From NCBI GenBank assembly GCA_037442565.1, contig JBBIQA010000002.1, positions 1 through 64,000 of the forward strand: DNA of 64,000 bases. The letters run 5' to 3'. Under the pieces are notes generated by a model, which saw only the letters and a list, made by a program, of their open reading frames with translations, was not told the origin of the DNA and did no database searches. Positions 1-8,114 of the stretch are shown here, in pieces (the stretch's first letter is position 1; each line of letters opens with the position of its first letter). Position numbers and translations under genes: made by a program. The DNA comes from PALSA-911 sp037442565 (GTDB lineage Bacteria > Pseudomonadota > Alphaproteobacteria > Acetobacterales > Acetobacteraceae).

Positions 1-592
1 GCCCGAAGATGGCGCCCCAGGAATGGCGGTTCGACACCCGATGGAAGCACAGCGAACTGATCATCAGGTGCAGGTCCATCGGGTCGATGCCGGGGCGGAA
101 CGCGCCCTCCCGCACACCGCGGCCGAGCAGCCGCTCGAGCACGCCGATGACCGCGGCGTTGCGCTCGCCTATCGAGGCCGAGCCGGCCAGATGCCGCGCC
201 TCGTGGATGTTCTCGATGCTCACCAGGCGCACCCAGTCGGGGTTGCCGGCATGGTAGTCGAAACTGACCTCGACCAGCCGGCGCATCGCCTCCGCCGCCG
301 GCAGTTCGTCGAGTTCCAGGCTTTGCTCGACCTCGCGCATGCCGGCATAGGCGGCCTCGAGGACGGCGGTGTACAGGTCTTCCTTGCTGTGGAAATGGTA
401 GTAGATGGCCGGCTTGGTGGTTCGGGTCCGCGCGGCGATGTCATCCACGCGCGCGCCGCTGAAGCCCTTGGCGGCGAATTCCGTCCGCGCGGCTTCGATG
501 ATCTCGCCCCGCGTGGTCTCGGCGTCGCGCACGCGCCGTGCGTCGCCCGTGGTCTCCTTGGCCGCTTTCCCCTTGACCATCCGGTCGTCCAT
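1..592 (-). CDS. TetR/AcrR family transcriptional regulator (3' end beyond window)
   Basis: About 197 residues are visible, with no stop before the left edge. An N-terminal TetR helix-turn-helix is clear at residues 25-70: the run FSGARVDDIAARTRTTKPAIYY is followed by FHSKEDLY, the family signature. The ligand-binding half contains NPDWVRLVSIENIHEARHL, which resembles the TetR_C_29-type C-terminal domain. I chose the ATG at 592. An upstream ATG at 600 is in another frame, and a later in-frame ATG at 580 is possible. It is transcribed away from the racemase-like gene at 769, so it may repress that gene or itself. The inducer cannot be read from the sequence. Confidence 0.85.
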   Translation of the reverse strand, partial: MDDRMVKGKAAKETTGDARRVRDAETTRGEIIEAARTEFAAKGFSGARVDDIAARTRTTKPAIYYHFHSKEDLYTAVLEAAYAGMREVEQSLELDELPAAEAMRRLVEVSFDYHAGNPDWVRLVSIENIHEARHLAGSASIGERNAAVIGVLERLLGRGVREGAFRPGIDPMDLHLMISSLCFHRVSNRHSWGAIFG

Positions 593-768
593 GAGCCCAT
601 CCTGACTGTCTCGTAGGTAAGCTAGCGCGCGAGACCGGGCCGGAACAGGGGGACAGGGAGTTTGGGAATGAGGACATGCGGCGCTGATGACAATGCGACT
701 GACGGCGCCGATCGAACCCCTATAGGCTCGGCAGTCTGATTGATGGCCGATCTTGCCGACAGGACCCC
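593..768. promoter_or_regulatory. Divergent intergenic region between TetR gene and racemase-like gene
   Basis: This is a 176-bp divergent spacer and should hold both promoters and the TetR operator. A 6-bp inverted repeat, GTCTCG at 608-613 and CGAGAC at 630-635, flanks GTAAGCTAGC and lies 16 bp upstream of the regulator start. It is a weak operator candidate only. No consensus -35/-10 pair is convincing. Confidence 0.3.
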
Positions 769-1425
769 ATGACCCAAGCCGCCGCCCGGCGCCTGCTGCT
801 GATCAACCCCAACACCACGCAGGCCATGACCGACGCGATGCGGCGGCAGATCGCGGGCCTGCTGCCGGCCGGCGTGGAGGTGCAGGCGATCACGGCGGCC
901 TTTGGCCATCCGGTGATCGCCACCCGTGTGGCCTATGCCGTCGCCGCGCATGCCGCGCTCGACGCCTATGCCGGCTATAAGGCGCCGCACGACGCGGTGA
1001 TCCTGGGCTGCTTCGGCGATCCCGGGCTGGAAGCGCTGCGGGAGGTCGCGCCCGTGCCGGTCGTGGCGCTCGCCGACGCGTCGTTCAGCGCGGCCCTGGC
1101 GTTGGACCAGCCGTTCGCCGTGCTGACGGTTGGGCCGGCCTGGAAGCCGATGCTGGAGGAACAGCTGGCAGCGCATCCGGCCGGCAGGCTTTGCCAGGAT
1201 GTGCTGGCGCTGGACGGCACAGGCCTCGATTTCGCTGGCCATCCGGCGCATCTCGTCGCGGCCCTGGATCGGGAAGCCCACCGGCTGGCCGCCGCGGGCG
1301 CCGGCACGCTCGTCCTCGGCGGCGCGGCCCTTGCTGGAATTGCGCCGCTTCTGACCGCCAAGGCCCGCATTATCGACTGCATCGAGGCGGCGGCGCGCCA
1401 GGCGGCGGCAGCCATGGCCGCCTGA
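769..1425 (+). CDS. Asp/Glu/hydantoin racemase family protein, second catalytic Cys absent
   Basis: The 218-residue protein begins with LLLINPNTT, the usual start of hydantoin racemases in the Asp/Glu racemase superfamily. The first catalytic cysteine is present in GCFGDPG (about residue 83). The second, normally in a LGCAGM-like motif near residue 190, is replaced by glycine in LVLGGAALAG. Two-base racemases of this family use a Cys pair, so racemisation is doubtful as written. The protein may instead be an isomerase, a decarboxylase-like member or an inactive paralogue. It is divergent from the TetR gene and may be its target. The fold assignment is firm; the activity is not. Confidence 0.75.
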   Translation: MTQAAARRLLLINPNTTQAMTDAMRRQIAGLLPAGVEVQAITAAFGHPVIATRVAYAVAAHAALDAYAGYKAPHDAVILGCFGDPGLEALREVAPVPVVALADASFSAALALDQPFAVLTVGPAWKPMLEEQLAAHPAGRLCQDVLALDGTGLDFAGHPAHLVAALDREAHRLAAAGAGTLVLGGAALAGIAPLLTAKARIIDCIEAAARQAAAAMAA

Positions 1426-1432
1426 CCGCGCA

Positions 1433-2119
1433 TCAGCGGGCGAATGCGCCTTTCGCCATCATCAGATGGTGCATCTGGTGATGTGTTCCGCTGGCCATGA
1501 CGCCGATGAAGCCGAGGCCGCGGATGATGGCCACCTGCTTCGGGTCGCTGCTGGTCACGATCAGCGTGACACCGTCCGGCCGTGCCTCGGTGCGCGCCTG
1601 CCAGCCGTTTTGCCCGTTGAGTTCCTGGGCCTGGTCGGGGACCATCCGCTGGATCGCCTCGAGCGTCCGGCCGGTGCCGGTGACCGCCGCCTCGATGCCG
1701 CCGTCGACCGACTGCACGGCGACGGCTGCATGTAGCGTCACCTCGTTCATATCGATCAGATGTTCGCGCAGGCGATCGAGATTGACCTTCGACCAATCGG
1801 TGTTCGGGTCCGCTTCCAGGATGCGGACGATTTCCTGCACCGCGGCGAAAGCGTCCTGGCCGGGCAGGGTCGGGAGCGGGCCCGCGGCCGTGCCGCCCAT
1901 CTGCATCAGCTGACCATGATGACCGGCCATCGGGCCGCCTGGCATTGGCATGCCGGAGGTCGGTCCGGCGGGTTGGGTTCCACCGATCAGCTGGCCGCCA
2001 TGCAGGACGCCGACCTGCATCGGATGCCCCGCTGGCGAGGGCGCCGGCGCGGGTTGCGCGTATGCGGAACCGGCGCCCAGCAGGGCAACGGCCGCGACGG
2101 CGAGAAATCCGGACTGCAT
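1433..2119 (-). CDS. Secreted Met/His-rich protein of unknown function
   Basis: The 228-residue protein has a clear Sec signal peptide (MQSGFLAVAAVALLGAGSAYA, cleavage near residue 21). A Pro/Gly/Met/His-rich stretch of about 60 residues follows (MPMPGGPMAGHHGQLMQMGG). The globular part, about residues 85-215, contains DWSKVNLDRLREHLIDMNEV and a conserved-looking end, HHQMHHLMMAKG. Exported Met and His clusters are common in proteins that bind copper or other soft metals, but no known domain is recognised and metal binding is only an inference. It lies tail to tail with the racemase-like gene (7 bp between stops) and stands alone on its strand. Confidence 0.7.
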   Translation of the reverse strand: MQSGFLAVAAVALLGAGSAYAQPAPAPSPAGHPMQVGVLHGGQLIGGTQPAGPTSGMPMPGGPMAGHHGQLMQMGGTAAGPLPTLPGQDAFAAVQEIVRILEADPNTDWSKVNLDRLREHLIDMNEVTLHAAVAVQSVDGGIEAAVTGTGRTLEAIQRMVPDQAQELNGQNGWQARTEARPDGVTLIVTSSDPKQVAIIRGLGFIGVMASGTHHQMHHLMMAKGAFAR

Positions 2120-2365
2120 GCGATCGCTCCATTGGGCAGGGTCCGCGGGCGGCCGGACATGCCGATAGCCCGGCCGAGAGCAAGGCTAGCACGCTCCCGA
2201 TCGCGCCGGAATGCGCGGGCCCGGTCGATACGGCCGCGAAGGAGGATTCTGGTCCGGGCCCTGCACCCCTTCTACGATCCTGTCCGAATGCCGATTCGTT
2301 CGCGCAGGAACGGCGGATCGGTCCGCACAAGACCCTACGCGCCTTGCCCCACAGGAGCCCACGCG

Positions 2366-3148
2366 ATGACGACGGACAAGCCGGCCCTTCTCGCCCCGCA
2401 TGAACCGGACCCGGTGATGATCGACCACCCGCAAGGGCATTCGCCTCTCGTGCTGGTCTGCGACCATGCGGCGAACCGCATTCCGGAAGGACTGTCGCGG
2501 CTCGGTTTGCCGGACAGCGAGATCGCCCGGCACATCGGCTGGGACATCGGCATCTGGGAGGTGTCGCGGATCGTCGCCGCCGAACTGGACGCGACACTGA
2601 TCGGACAGGCCTATTCCCGCCTGGTGATCGACTGCAACCGGCCGACGACGAGCCCGACCTCGATCCCGGAAATCAGCGAGGCGACGCCGATCCCCGGCAA
2701 TATCGGCCTGGATGCCGAACAGCGGGCGGCTCGGGTGCGGGAGGTGTTCCAGCCCTACCATGACCGCATCACCCGCTTGCTGGATGCGCGCGCCGATCGC
2801 CCGACGGCGCTGGTCGCCATGCATAGTTTCACGCCGGTCTACAAAGGCGCCGCCCGGCCCTGGCATGCCGGCGTGCTGTTCAACCAGGACCTTGGCCTGT
2901 CGCGTATCCTGCTGGAACTGCTGCGGGCCGAGCCTGGCCTGTGCATCGGGGAAAACCAGCCCTATTCGGTTTCCAACACGTCGGACTACACCGCGCCGGT
3001 GCATGCGGAGGCGAGGGGGCTGGCGTATCTGGAAATCGAGATCCGCCAGGACCTGATCGCGCATGCGCCGGGTCAGCGTGAATGGGCGGACCGGATGATC
3101 CGGCTGCTGCCCGAGGCTTGGCGCCGCTATTCCGACAGTTTCCGCTAA
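2366..3148 (+). CDS. N-formylglutamate amidohydrolase family protein
   Basis: The 260-residue protein belongs to the FGase family, which hydrolyses N-formyl-L-glutamate in histidine degradation and related N-acyl amino acids. Family motifs in order are LVLVCDHAANRIP near residue 28, HIGWDIG, DCNRP, the catalytic-region MHSFTPVYKG near residue 150, and EIRQDLI near the end. The ATG at 2366 follows an ACAGGAG ribosome-binding site at 2351-2357. The same frame runs open to 1760, but that upstream part lies over a minus-strand gene. No hut genes are adjacent, so it may act on another formyl or acyl amino acid. Its stop overlaps the stop of the convergent cupin gene by 4 bp. Confidence 0.88.
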   Translation: MTTDKPALLAPHEPDPVMIDHPQGHSPLVLVCDHAANRIPEGLSRLGLPDSEIARHIGWDIGIWEVSRIVAAELDATLIGQAYSRLVIDCNRPTTSPTSIPEISEATPIPGNIGLDAEQRAARVREVFQPYHDRITRLLDARADRPTALVAMHSFTPVYKGAARPWHAGVLFNQDLGLSRILLELLRAEPGLCIGENQPYSVSNTSDYTAPVHAEARGLAYLEIEIRQDLIAHAPGQREWADRMIRLLPEAWRRYSDSFR

Positions 3149-3474
3149 CTGTAATGAACCGCCAGCCAAACCGCCGGTGGCTCGGCCGTGGTCCATTCCA
3201 CGCGGTGGCGCCGGCCGGCGGGAATATGCAGATAATCGCCCGGCCGCAGGCGGCATGCCTCAACCGCGTCCTGCAGCCGCACCGCCGCGCCACCCTGGAT
3301 CAGCAGCACCCATTCGGACCGCGTCTGTTCCAGCCACTCGCCCGGCGGCGTACTATGGCCGGTTGAAACGATCCGTTCGATCCGCAGTCCGGGAGCGGCG
3401 AGCAATTCAATGAATTGTTCGTCCTGCAACTGACGCGGAATCTGCTCTAGGAGGTTGCCCGGCGATCCGTTCAT
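3145..3474 (-). CDS. Small cupin-domain protein
   Basis: The protein is about 109 residues with a single cupin barrel. The motif around GHSTPPGEWLEQTRSEWVLLIQG is followed by LRPGDYLHIPAGRRHRVEW, with His and Glu residues placed as cupin metal ligands. The chosen start, MNGSPGNLLEQIP at 3474, fits the usual N-terminus of this small family. In-frame ATGs at 3495 and 3519 would add a low-complexity Pro/Ala tail encoded by a 31-bp imperfect direct repeat (3476-3523). The substrate is unknown. Confidence 0.75.
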   Translation of the reverse strand: MNGSPGNLLEQIPRQLQDEQFIELLAAPGLRIERIVSTGHSTPPGEWLEQTRSEWVLLIQGGAAVRLQDAVEACRLRPGDYLHIPAGRRHRVEWTTAEPPAVWLAVHYS

Positions 3475-3536
3475 GGCGGGCGCGGCACTGGCGGGCATGG
3501 CACTGGGCGGGCGCGGCACTGGCCCGGATTATCCCG

Positions 3537-3902
3537 CTACCCGCGCCGCGGACCGAATACGGAGTTGATGTCCGGGCCAGGAGCCTTCTTCGCCGGGGCG
3601 CCGCCAAACACCGCCTGGTCACGATTGTCCTGCATCAGCCGGGTGATGCCGGGAATGCTCTGCAATCCGAGCCCGCCGGGAAAGCCGCTATCGGGGTCGG
3701 CCTCGATCTGGGCATAGGACGCGCCGGCGATCTTGTCCCATTTGCCGGAGGGCTTCTTGATTTCCAGGTTCGCGACCGTTGCCTTCAGCACGATCCGCAC
3801 GATCGCCTCGTTCGGCCGGCCCGGTTTGGACAGGCTCGGGTGGCCATCGGCCAGGCGCCAACCGTTGGCCAGCGCCCAGCCTGTGATCTCGTCCTTATCC
3901 AT
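3537..3902 (-). CDS. Hypothetical protein downstream of RepA-like gene
   Basis: The 121-residue soluble protein has no recognised domain. It begins MDKDEITGWALANGWRLADG, and the middle, EAIVRIVLKATVANLEIKKPSGKW, looks like a beta-rich globular domain. The C-terminus is Pro/Gly/Lys-rich. It starts 30 bp after the RepA_C gene on the same strand, so the two are probably co-transcribed and may work together. Codon use matches the neighbourhood. I cannot assign a function. Confidence 0.6.
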   Translation of the reverse strand: MDKDEITGWALANGWRLADGHPSLSKPGRPNEAIVRIVLKATVANLEIKKPSGKWDKIAGASYAQIEADPDSGFPGGLGLQSIPGITRLMQDNRDQAVFGGAPAKKAPGPDINSVFGPRRG

Positions 3903-3932
3903 TGCCGGCTTTTCCTGTCGTTGGAAGCGGGT

Positions 3933-5396
3933 TCACCGCCAGCCGGGCGGCGGGACCTTTTTTACCCGGCTGGTAATTTCCTCGAAGGAGTCGATCTCGC
4001 CGTCCCAGAATTCGTCGATCAGGTCTCGGTTGGCGTTCGCCCAGGCGGCGACGCGCTCGAAATCACGGGCGTGCAAGCCTCCGGCGATTTGCAGGATCAT
4101 CGGTTCCAGCGCCAGGACCGTTACGTTATCCGGGTCATACCGGCCCCCGGGCGTAACCTCGATCACCAGGTTGTCCCGACCGTTCGACCGTTGCAGCCAG
4201 ATCACCTGGTTCAATCCGGTCAGGTGCGACTTCAGGCTGATCGACTGGCGCATGCCCTCGCGCTGGAAATCGCGTGAGGCCGGAGCCGGCGGAACGGGCG
4301 CGGGCACCGGGCGCGGCGCGGCCGGCGGCGGGGGTTCCGCCGCCGCCGGGGGTTTGGTCATGGGTACCGCGAGCGAACTGGCGATCTCCGCGGCGATCTC
4401 GCTTTCCATGTCGATCTCGGGTTCCGGAGGCAGGCTCCGCGCCTCCTCGATGATCGCTGGCTGCGGGATCATCGCCGGCTGCGGGTGCGGCGCCACTTGC
4501 GGCGGCACCGCAGGAGCGGCGGCTGCCGGCGGCTCCGTGCTGGCCGGCCTTGCCGGTGCCGGCGTATTGGCGGTTGGCATCCGTCGAGCGGAAACCCGGC
4601 ATTCGACGCCCTGTTCGCGCATCACCAGCGACAGCTGAGGGCACAGCTCGGACACCTGGCGCAGGCTTTGCTCGAAGGCCGCGCGGAATTCATCGAGTTG
4701 CTGCGAGGCAGGTGCGAAGCGGGCCAGGAGGTCCTCCCAGCCGGCGAAAGATGAAGATCCTGCCTCTATCCGTGGCAGCAGGAAGCAGAGCCAGGTATAG
4801 GTGTCCAGCGCCATCGGCGCGTCGGCGAGCTGACCGACGATCCGCCGGTCCAGCGCCACCGGGTTCGCGGCCAGTCCGGCGAAGAACTTGCCGTTGAGAC
4901 GAACGCTGGGCCGCCAGGGGGGGGGCGCGCCCTTGGCACGGCCGCGTGCGTCGAACATCGCCAGCGCCGGCCCGCCGTCGAGCGAAACCGTGATCCTGGC
5001 CGCGAGCAGACGCTCCAGCTGATCCAGTAGTTCGCGCGCCTTCGGTCCCTTGAGCTCCGGATCGAATTTTTCCGCGAATTCGCGCGCGCTTTCGCCGAGT
5101 TCGACCACCGCATTGTCGGCGCGGATCGCGGTGGTGCAGATATGCATGAGCAGCAGCCGGGCGAACTTGCCGGTGGGGATGGGCTGGCCGGCTTCGCGGT
5201 GTTCGCCGTCGGAGTCGAGCGATGCGCCTGCCTCGATCGTCACAGACGCGGTGGCGACATCGCGTTTCCAGACCCCCTTGGACGAGCGGACCGGCAGGGC
5301 GAGCTGACAAAATGCCGGGTGCGCCAGCAGGGTGGCGTCTTCCGTCGGTGGCACGTCGGTGCCGGCGATAGGGCGAGGGTCGGAAACGACGTTCAT
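3933..5396 (-). CDS. RepA_C-domain replication-initiator-like protein
   Basis: The protein is about 487 residues. The N-terminal half matches the plasmid RepA_C family (PF04796): PTGKFARLLLMHICTTAIR, then ELGESAREFAEKF, a lysine/leucine segment KGPKARELLDQLERLL, and VRLNGKFFAGLAANPVALD leading into LADAPMALDTYTWLCFLL. These correspond to the family's GSLPRLLL..A.R, LG.S..EF and SP.ALD.YTWL motifs. A Pro/Ala linker of about 120 residues joins this to an unrecognised C-terminal domain (QSISLKSHLTGLNQVIWLQR to the end). The ATG at 5396 has a weak AGG upstream. An in-frame ATG at 5435 (MAVHFDSDQVNF) is the alternative, and the frame is open to 5507. No iterons, parA/parB or partition genes are nearby. 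It is either a plasmid relic or a domesticated chromosomal initiator-like protein. Confidence 0.75.
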   Translation of the reverse strand: MNVVSDPRPIAGTDVPPTEDATLLAHPAFCQLALPVRSSKGVWKRDVATASVTIEAGASLDSDGEHREAGQPIPTGKFARLLLMHICTTAIRADNAVVELGESAREFAEKFDPELKGPKARELLDQLERLLAARITVSLDGGPALAMFDARGRAKGAPPPWRPSVRLNGKFFAGLAANPVALDRRIVGQLADAPMALDTYTWLCFLLPRIEAGSSSFAGWEDLLARFAPASQQLDEFRAAFEQSLRQVSELCPQLSLVMREQGVECRVSARRMPTANTPAPARPASTEPPAAAAPAVPPQVAPHPQPAMIPQPAIIEEARSLPPEPEIDMESEIAAEIASSLAVPMTKPPAAAEPPPPAAPRPVPAPVPPAPASRDFQREGMRQSISLKSHLTGLNQVIWLQRSNGRDNLVIEVTPGGRYDPDNVTVLALEPMILQIAGGLHARDFERVAAWANANRDLIDEFWDGEIDSFEEITSRVKKVPPPGWR

Positions 5397-5581
5397 GCGG
5401 AAATTAACCTGATCTGAGTCGAAATGGACGGCCATGAGCCTTCGGATGCCGCACTGGCATGATCGGGAAAGCCGCCGTCCATGGAGAGCCGTAATCGATA
5501 AGCTCAATTCCCCACGAGATCAAGGGACACCATCCAGCCCGGCCGGCATCCGTTGTGGGTCCGGCCACGCCCCGGCCCGCA

Positions 5582-6001
5582 TCAGGCCAGCAACTGCCAT
5601 GTGGAGGTGGCGACCGCCATGTCCTTGCCTTCGTCATCGGTCATGCAGGACTCAAGGAAATTGATGCTGCGGCCCTTCTTCAGGAAGCCGGCGGTGGCGG
5701 ACACGATACCGGTTCTCGCCGGACGCAGGAATTGCGTGCGCATCTCCAATGTCATTCCGACGCCGATTGCGTGGGTCAGCAGATGACCCATGGAAATGTC
5801 CAGAACCATGCCGATGATGCCGCCATGCAACGATCCCTGCGGGTTGTACATGAAGTCAAGGACTGGCATCTTCACCAGGCAGGTATCCTCTCCGTAGGAT
5901 ATGTCGAGGTTCAGAAACCTGGCCAGAAAGAAGGTTCCGAACCCCGGTGCATGGGTCTGGAGTGCCTTGTCGAAGGCAGCGCGCGCGGCATTTTCGTCCA
6001 T
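5582..6001 (-). CDS. PaaI-type hotdog thioesterase
   Basis: The 139-residue hotdog-fold acyl-CoA thioesterase carries the PaaI-group signature, PQGSLHGGIIGMVLDISMGH near residue 54, which includes the catalytic Asp and the Gly-rich substrate loop. The C-terminal strands (GIVSATAGFLKKGRSINFLE, then VATSTWQLL) also fit. The frame continues upstream to 6487, but that lies over the oxidoreductase gene, so the ATG at 6001 is preferred. It is divergent from the MDR oxidoreductase with 93 bp between start codons. The acyl substrate is unknown. Confidence 0.82.
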   Translation of the reverse strand: MDENAARAAFDKALQTHAPGFGTFFLARFLNLDISYGEDTCLVKMPVLDFMYNPQGSLHGGIIGMVLDISMGHLLTHAIGVGMTLEMRTQFLRPARTGIVSATAGFLKKGRSINFLESCMTDDEGKDMAVATSTWQLLA

Positions 6002-6094
6002 GGCTCCGGTATCCTTCGCTGGGTTGGGTGGCGTCAGTTTTGCCCAATCCGGCCCGCTTCGCCACACTCGGGCCAACGACAAGGGAACCGTGCC

Positions 6095-7114
6095 ATGAAC
6101 CATGACGGCAATCTGCAGATCCGGCTCGCCCGGCGCCCGGTCGGCGCCCCGGTGGCGGAGGATTTCCAGTTCTGCGCGTTGCCGGTGCCCACGCCGACTG
6201 CCGGGGAATTGCTGGTGCGCATGCTGTTCCTGTCGATGGACCCGTATCTGCGCGGACGGATCGGGTCGGCGCGACTCGGCGGCGGGGCGACGGTGCCGAT
6301 TGGATCGGTGGTCGAGGGACGAGGTATCGCCGAGGTCATGGTCTCCGCCGACCCCCGCTTCGGCGTCGGCGACATCATCTATGGCGAGCTTGGCTGGCAG
6401 ACCCACGCGATCATTCCGGCCGACCGGGCGCTGAAGCTGGACCCGGCACTGGCGCCGTTGACCGCCTGGGTTGGACCGCTCGGCCATCCCGGATTGACCG
6501 CGAAAGTGGGCATTTCCAGGATTCTACGCGTGCAGCCGGGTGAGACGGTGGTGATTTCCGCGGCGGTTGGCGCGGTCGGTCAGGTGGCCGGACCTTTGGC
6601 GAAGCTGGCGGGCTCGGCTCGCATCGTGGGCGTTGCCGGTGGCGCGGCGAAGTGCCGCTTCGCCGTGGAACGGCTGGGCTACGATGCCTGCATCGACCGT
6701 CACGCCGAGCCCGATCTGCCCGCGGCGATGGCGCGGGAATGCCCGGCAGGGATCGATGCCTATTTCGACAACACCGGCGGCGCGGTGCTCGCCGCGGTCT
6801 GGCCCTTGCTGAACCGTTATGGACGCATCGCGCTCTGCGGCCAGGTCAGCGAATACAACGCCACCGGCGAGGAGCGTCCCGGTCCCAACCTGAGCTCCGG
6901 CGTCGGCCGCCGGCTGCGCATCGAGGGCTTCGGCGTCGGCGATCACCTGGACCTGATGCCGGCCTGGCGCACGCAAGCCGCCGCCCTCTTGCGAGAGGGG
7001 AAGCTGGTCTTGCAGGAAACCATCATCGATGGTTTCGAGAACACGCCAAAGGCCTTTGCCGCGATGCTGGCAGGCCAGAGCTTCGGAAAGACGATCGTGC
7101 GCATTGCAGGCTGA
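6095..7114 (+). CDS. Zinc-independent MDR NADP-dependent oxidoreductase (PTGR/alkenal reductase type)
   Basis: The 339-residue protein fits the prostaglandin reductase/leukotriene B4 dehydrogenase branch of the medium-chain dehydrogenases. It begins with substrate-domain motifs (LSMDPYLRGRI near residue 49; VEGRGIAEV). The linker PLTAWVGPLGHPGLTAKVG and the nucleotide-binding segment VISAAVGAVGQVAGPLAKLAG follow, with later motifs IDAYFDNTGG and RIALCGQVSEYN. Zinc-binding Cys and His residues are absent, as expected. Family members reduce the double bond of alpha,beta-unsaturated ketones or aldehydes with NADPH. The ATG at 6095 follows AAGGGA at 6081-6086. Confidence 0.88.
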   Translation: MNHDGNLQIRLARRPVGAPVAEDFQFCALPVPTPTAGELLVRMLFLSMDPYLRGRIGSARLGGGATVPIGSVVEGRGIAEVMVSADPRFGVGDIIYGELGWQTHAIIPADRALKLDPALAPLTAWVGPLGHPGLTAKVGISRILRVQPGETVVISAAVGAVGQVAGPLAKLAGSARIVGVAGGAAKCRFAVERLGYDACIDRHAEPDLPAAMARECPAGIDAYFDNTGGAVLAAVWPLLNRYGRIALCGQVSEYNATGEERPGPNLSSGVGRRLRIEGFGVGDHLDLMPAWRTQAAALLREGKLVLQETIIDGFENTPKAFAAMLAGQSFGKTIVRIAG

Positions 7115-7146
7115 GCGCGGCCGGGGAAGGCAGCCCCCGCCAGGGG

Positions 7147-7974
7147 CTACCGCAGCAGGTCGAGGATCTGCCGGGTGATCAGCCCGTCCCGGGCCTGCAG
7201 GTGATCGAGGATGTTGAAATGATTGGCGCCGGGAACCGGCAGCAGCGTGCCGGGCGCGTGGGCGGCGGCGCGCCTGGCATGCAGGGCCCGGCTGTCCTCC
7301 ATCAGGGCCGGAAGTTCCGCGGTGCCATAGGCGATGCTCATTGGTTTCATCACCACAGGCAGGCGCAGCGGCGACAGGGTTTCCACTTCCGTGTCGGTCA
7401 GTTGCAGCTTTTCGTTCAGATAGGTGTCGCGGATCGGGCCGAGTTCGAACACGCCGGAGATCGCCAGGGCGGCGGTCACGGCGGGATGCGACAGCGCCAT
7501 GGCGGTCAGGTGTCCGCCGGCGGACCAGCCGGTTACCACGATCTGGCCGCCGATGCCGTGCGCCGCGCCATGCCGCGCCAGCCAGTCGAGCGCCGCATGG
7601 ATTTCCGCGACGATCTCGCTCAGCGTCGCGTCCGGCGCCAGGGTGTAGCCGGGGAACGCGGCGGACCAGCCATGGGCGCGGATGCCCTCGCACAAAACGC
7701 TGGCGGCGTCGCGGCTGTTGCGCTGCCAATAGCCGCCATGGATGAACACCAGGCACGGCGCGGAGGCGTTCGCCGCGGGAAACAGGTCCCAGGCGTTTCG
7801 CTCGCGCAGGCCGTAGGGGATGTCCAGCCTGTCCGGATGCGCCGCGCGATAGGCGGCGGAACCGGCCGCGCGTTTGGCGACGATGGCGGGGCTGTCGGGG
7901 ACGGCCTCGGAATTGTTGTAGGCGCTGTCGCGGGCGGCGCGGCTGAGCCGGGCCCAATCGGAACTCACGGTCAC
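7147..7974 (-). CDS. Alpha/beta-hydrolase, kynurenine-formamidase-like
   Basis: The 275-residue alpha/beta-hydrolase has the oxyanion-hole motif HGGYW (FIHGGYWQRN near residue 78), as in kynurenine formamidases and related carboxylesterases. The nucleophile elbow is GWSAGG and the catalytic His lies in GANHFNIL. The GTG start at 7974 is preceded by AAAAGGTAAG. It lies 140 bp downstream of the ABC importer genes on the same strand and is probably the last gene of that operon, which suggests it cleaves an amide or ester that the importer brings in. The true substrate is not evident. Confidence 0.8.
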   Translation of the reverse strand: MTVSSDWARLSRAARDSAYNNSEAVPDSPAIVAKRAAGSAAYRAAHPDRLDIPYGLRERNAWDLFPAANASAPCLVFIHGGYWQRNSRDAASVLCEGIRAHGWSAAFPGYTLAPDATLSEIVAEIHAALDWLARHGAAHGIGGQIVVTGWSAGGHLTAMALSHPAVTAALAISGVFELGPIRDTYLNEKLQLTDTEVETLSPLRLPVVMKPMSIAYGTAELPALMEDSRALHARRAAAHAPGTLLPVPGANHFNILDHLQARDGLITRQILDLLR

Positions 7975-8114
7975 GGACTTACCTTTTCATACCAGTCGAG
8001 TATTTGCCGGCCCTGCCAGAACAACGCGCCGGGCCGCCCGGTCACATGTTCCGGTATCTTCTCGAACCAGGCAATACGATGGGACAAGCCGCTCATGAGG
8101 CTTCATCGGAGGGA

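Noticed and set aside
5397..5581. Iteron array or origin upstream of the RepA-like gene
   Set aside because: I looked for repeated 15-22-bp units and DnaA boxes in this spacer and found none.
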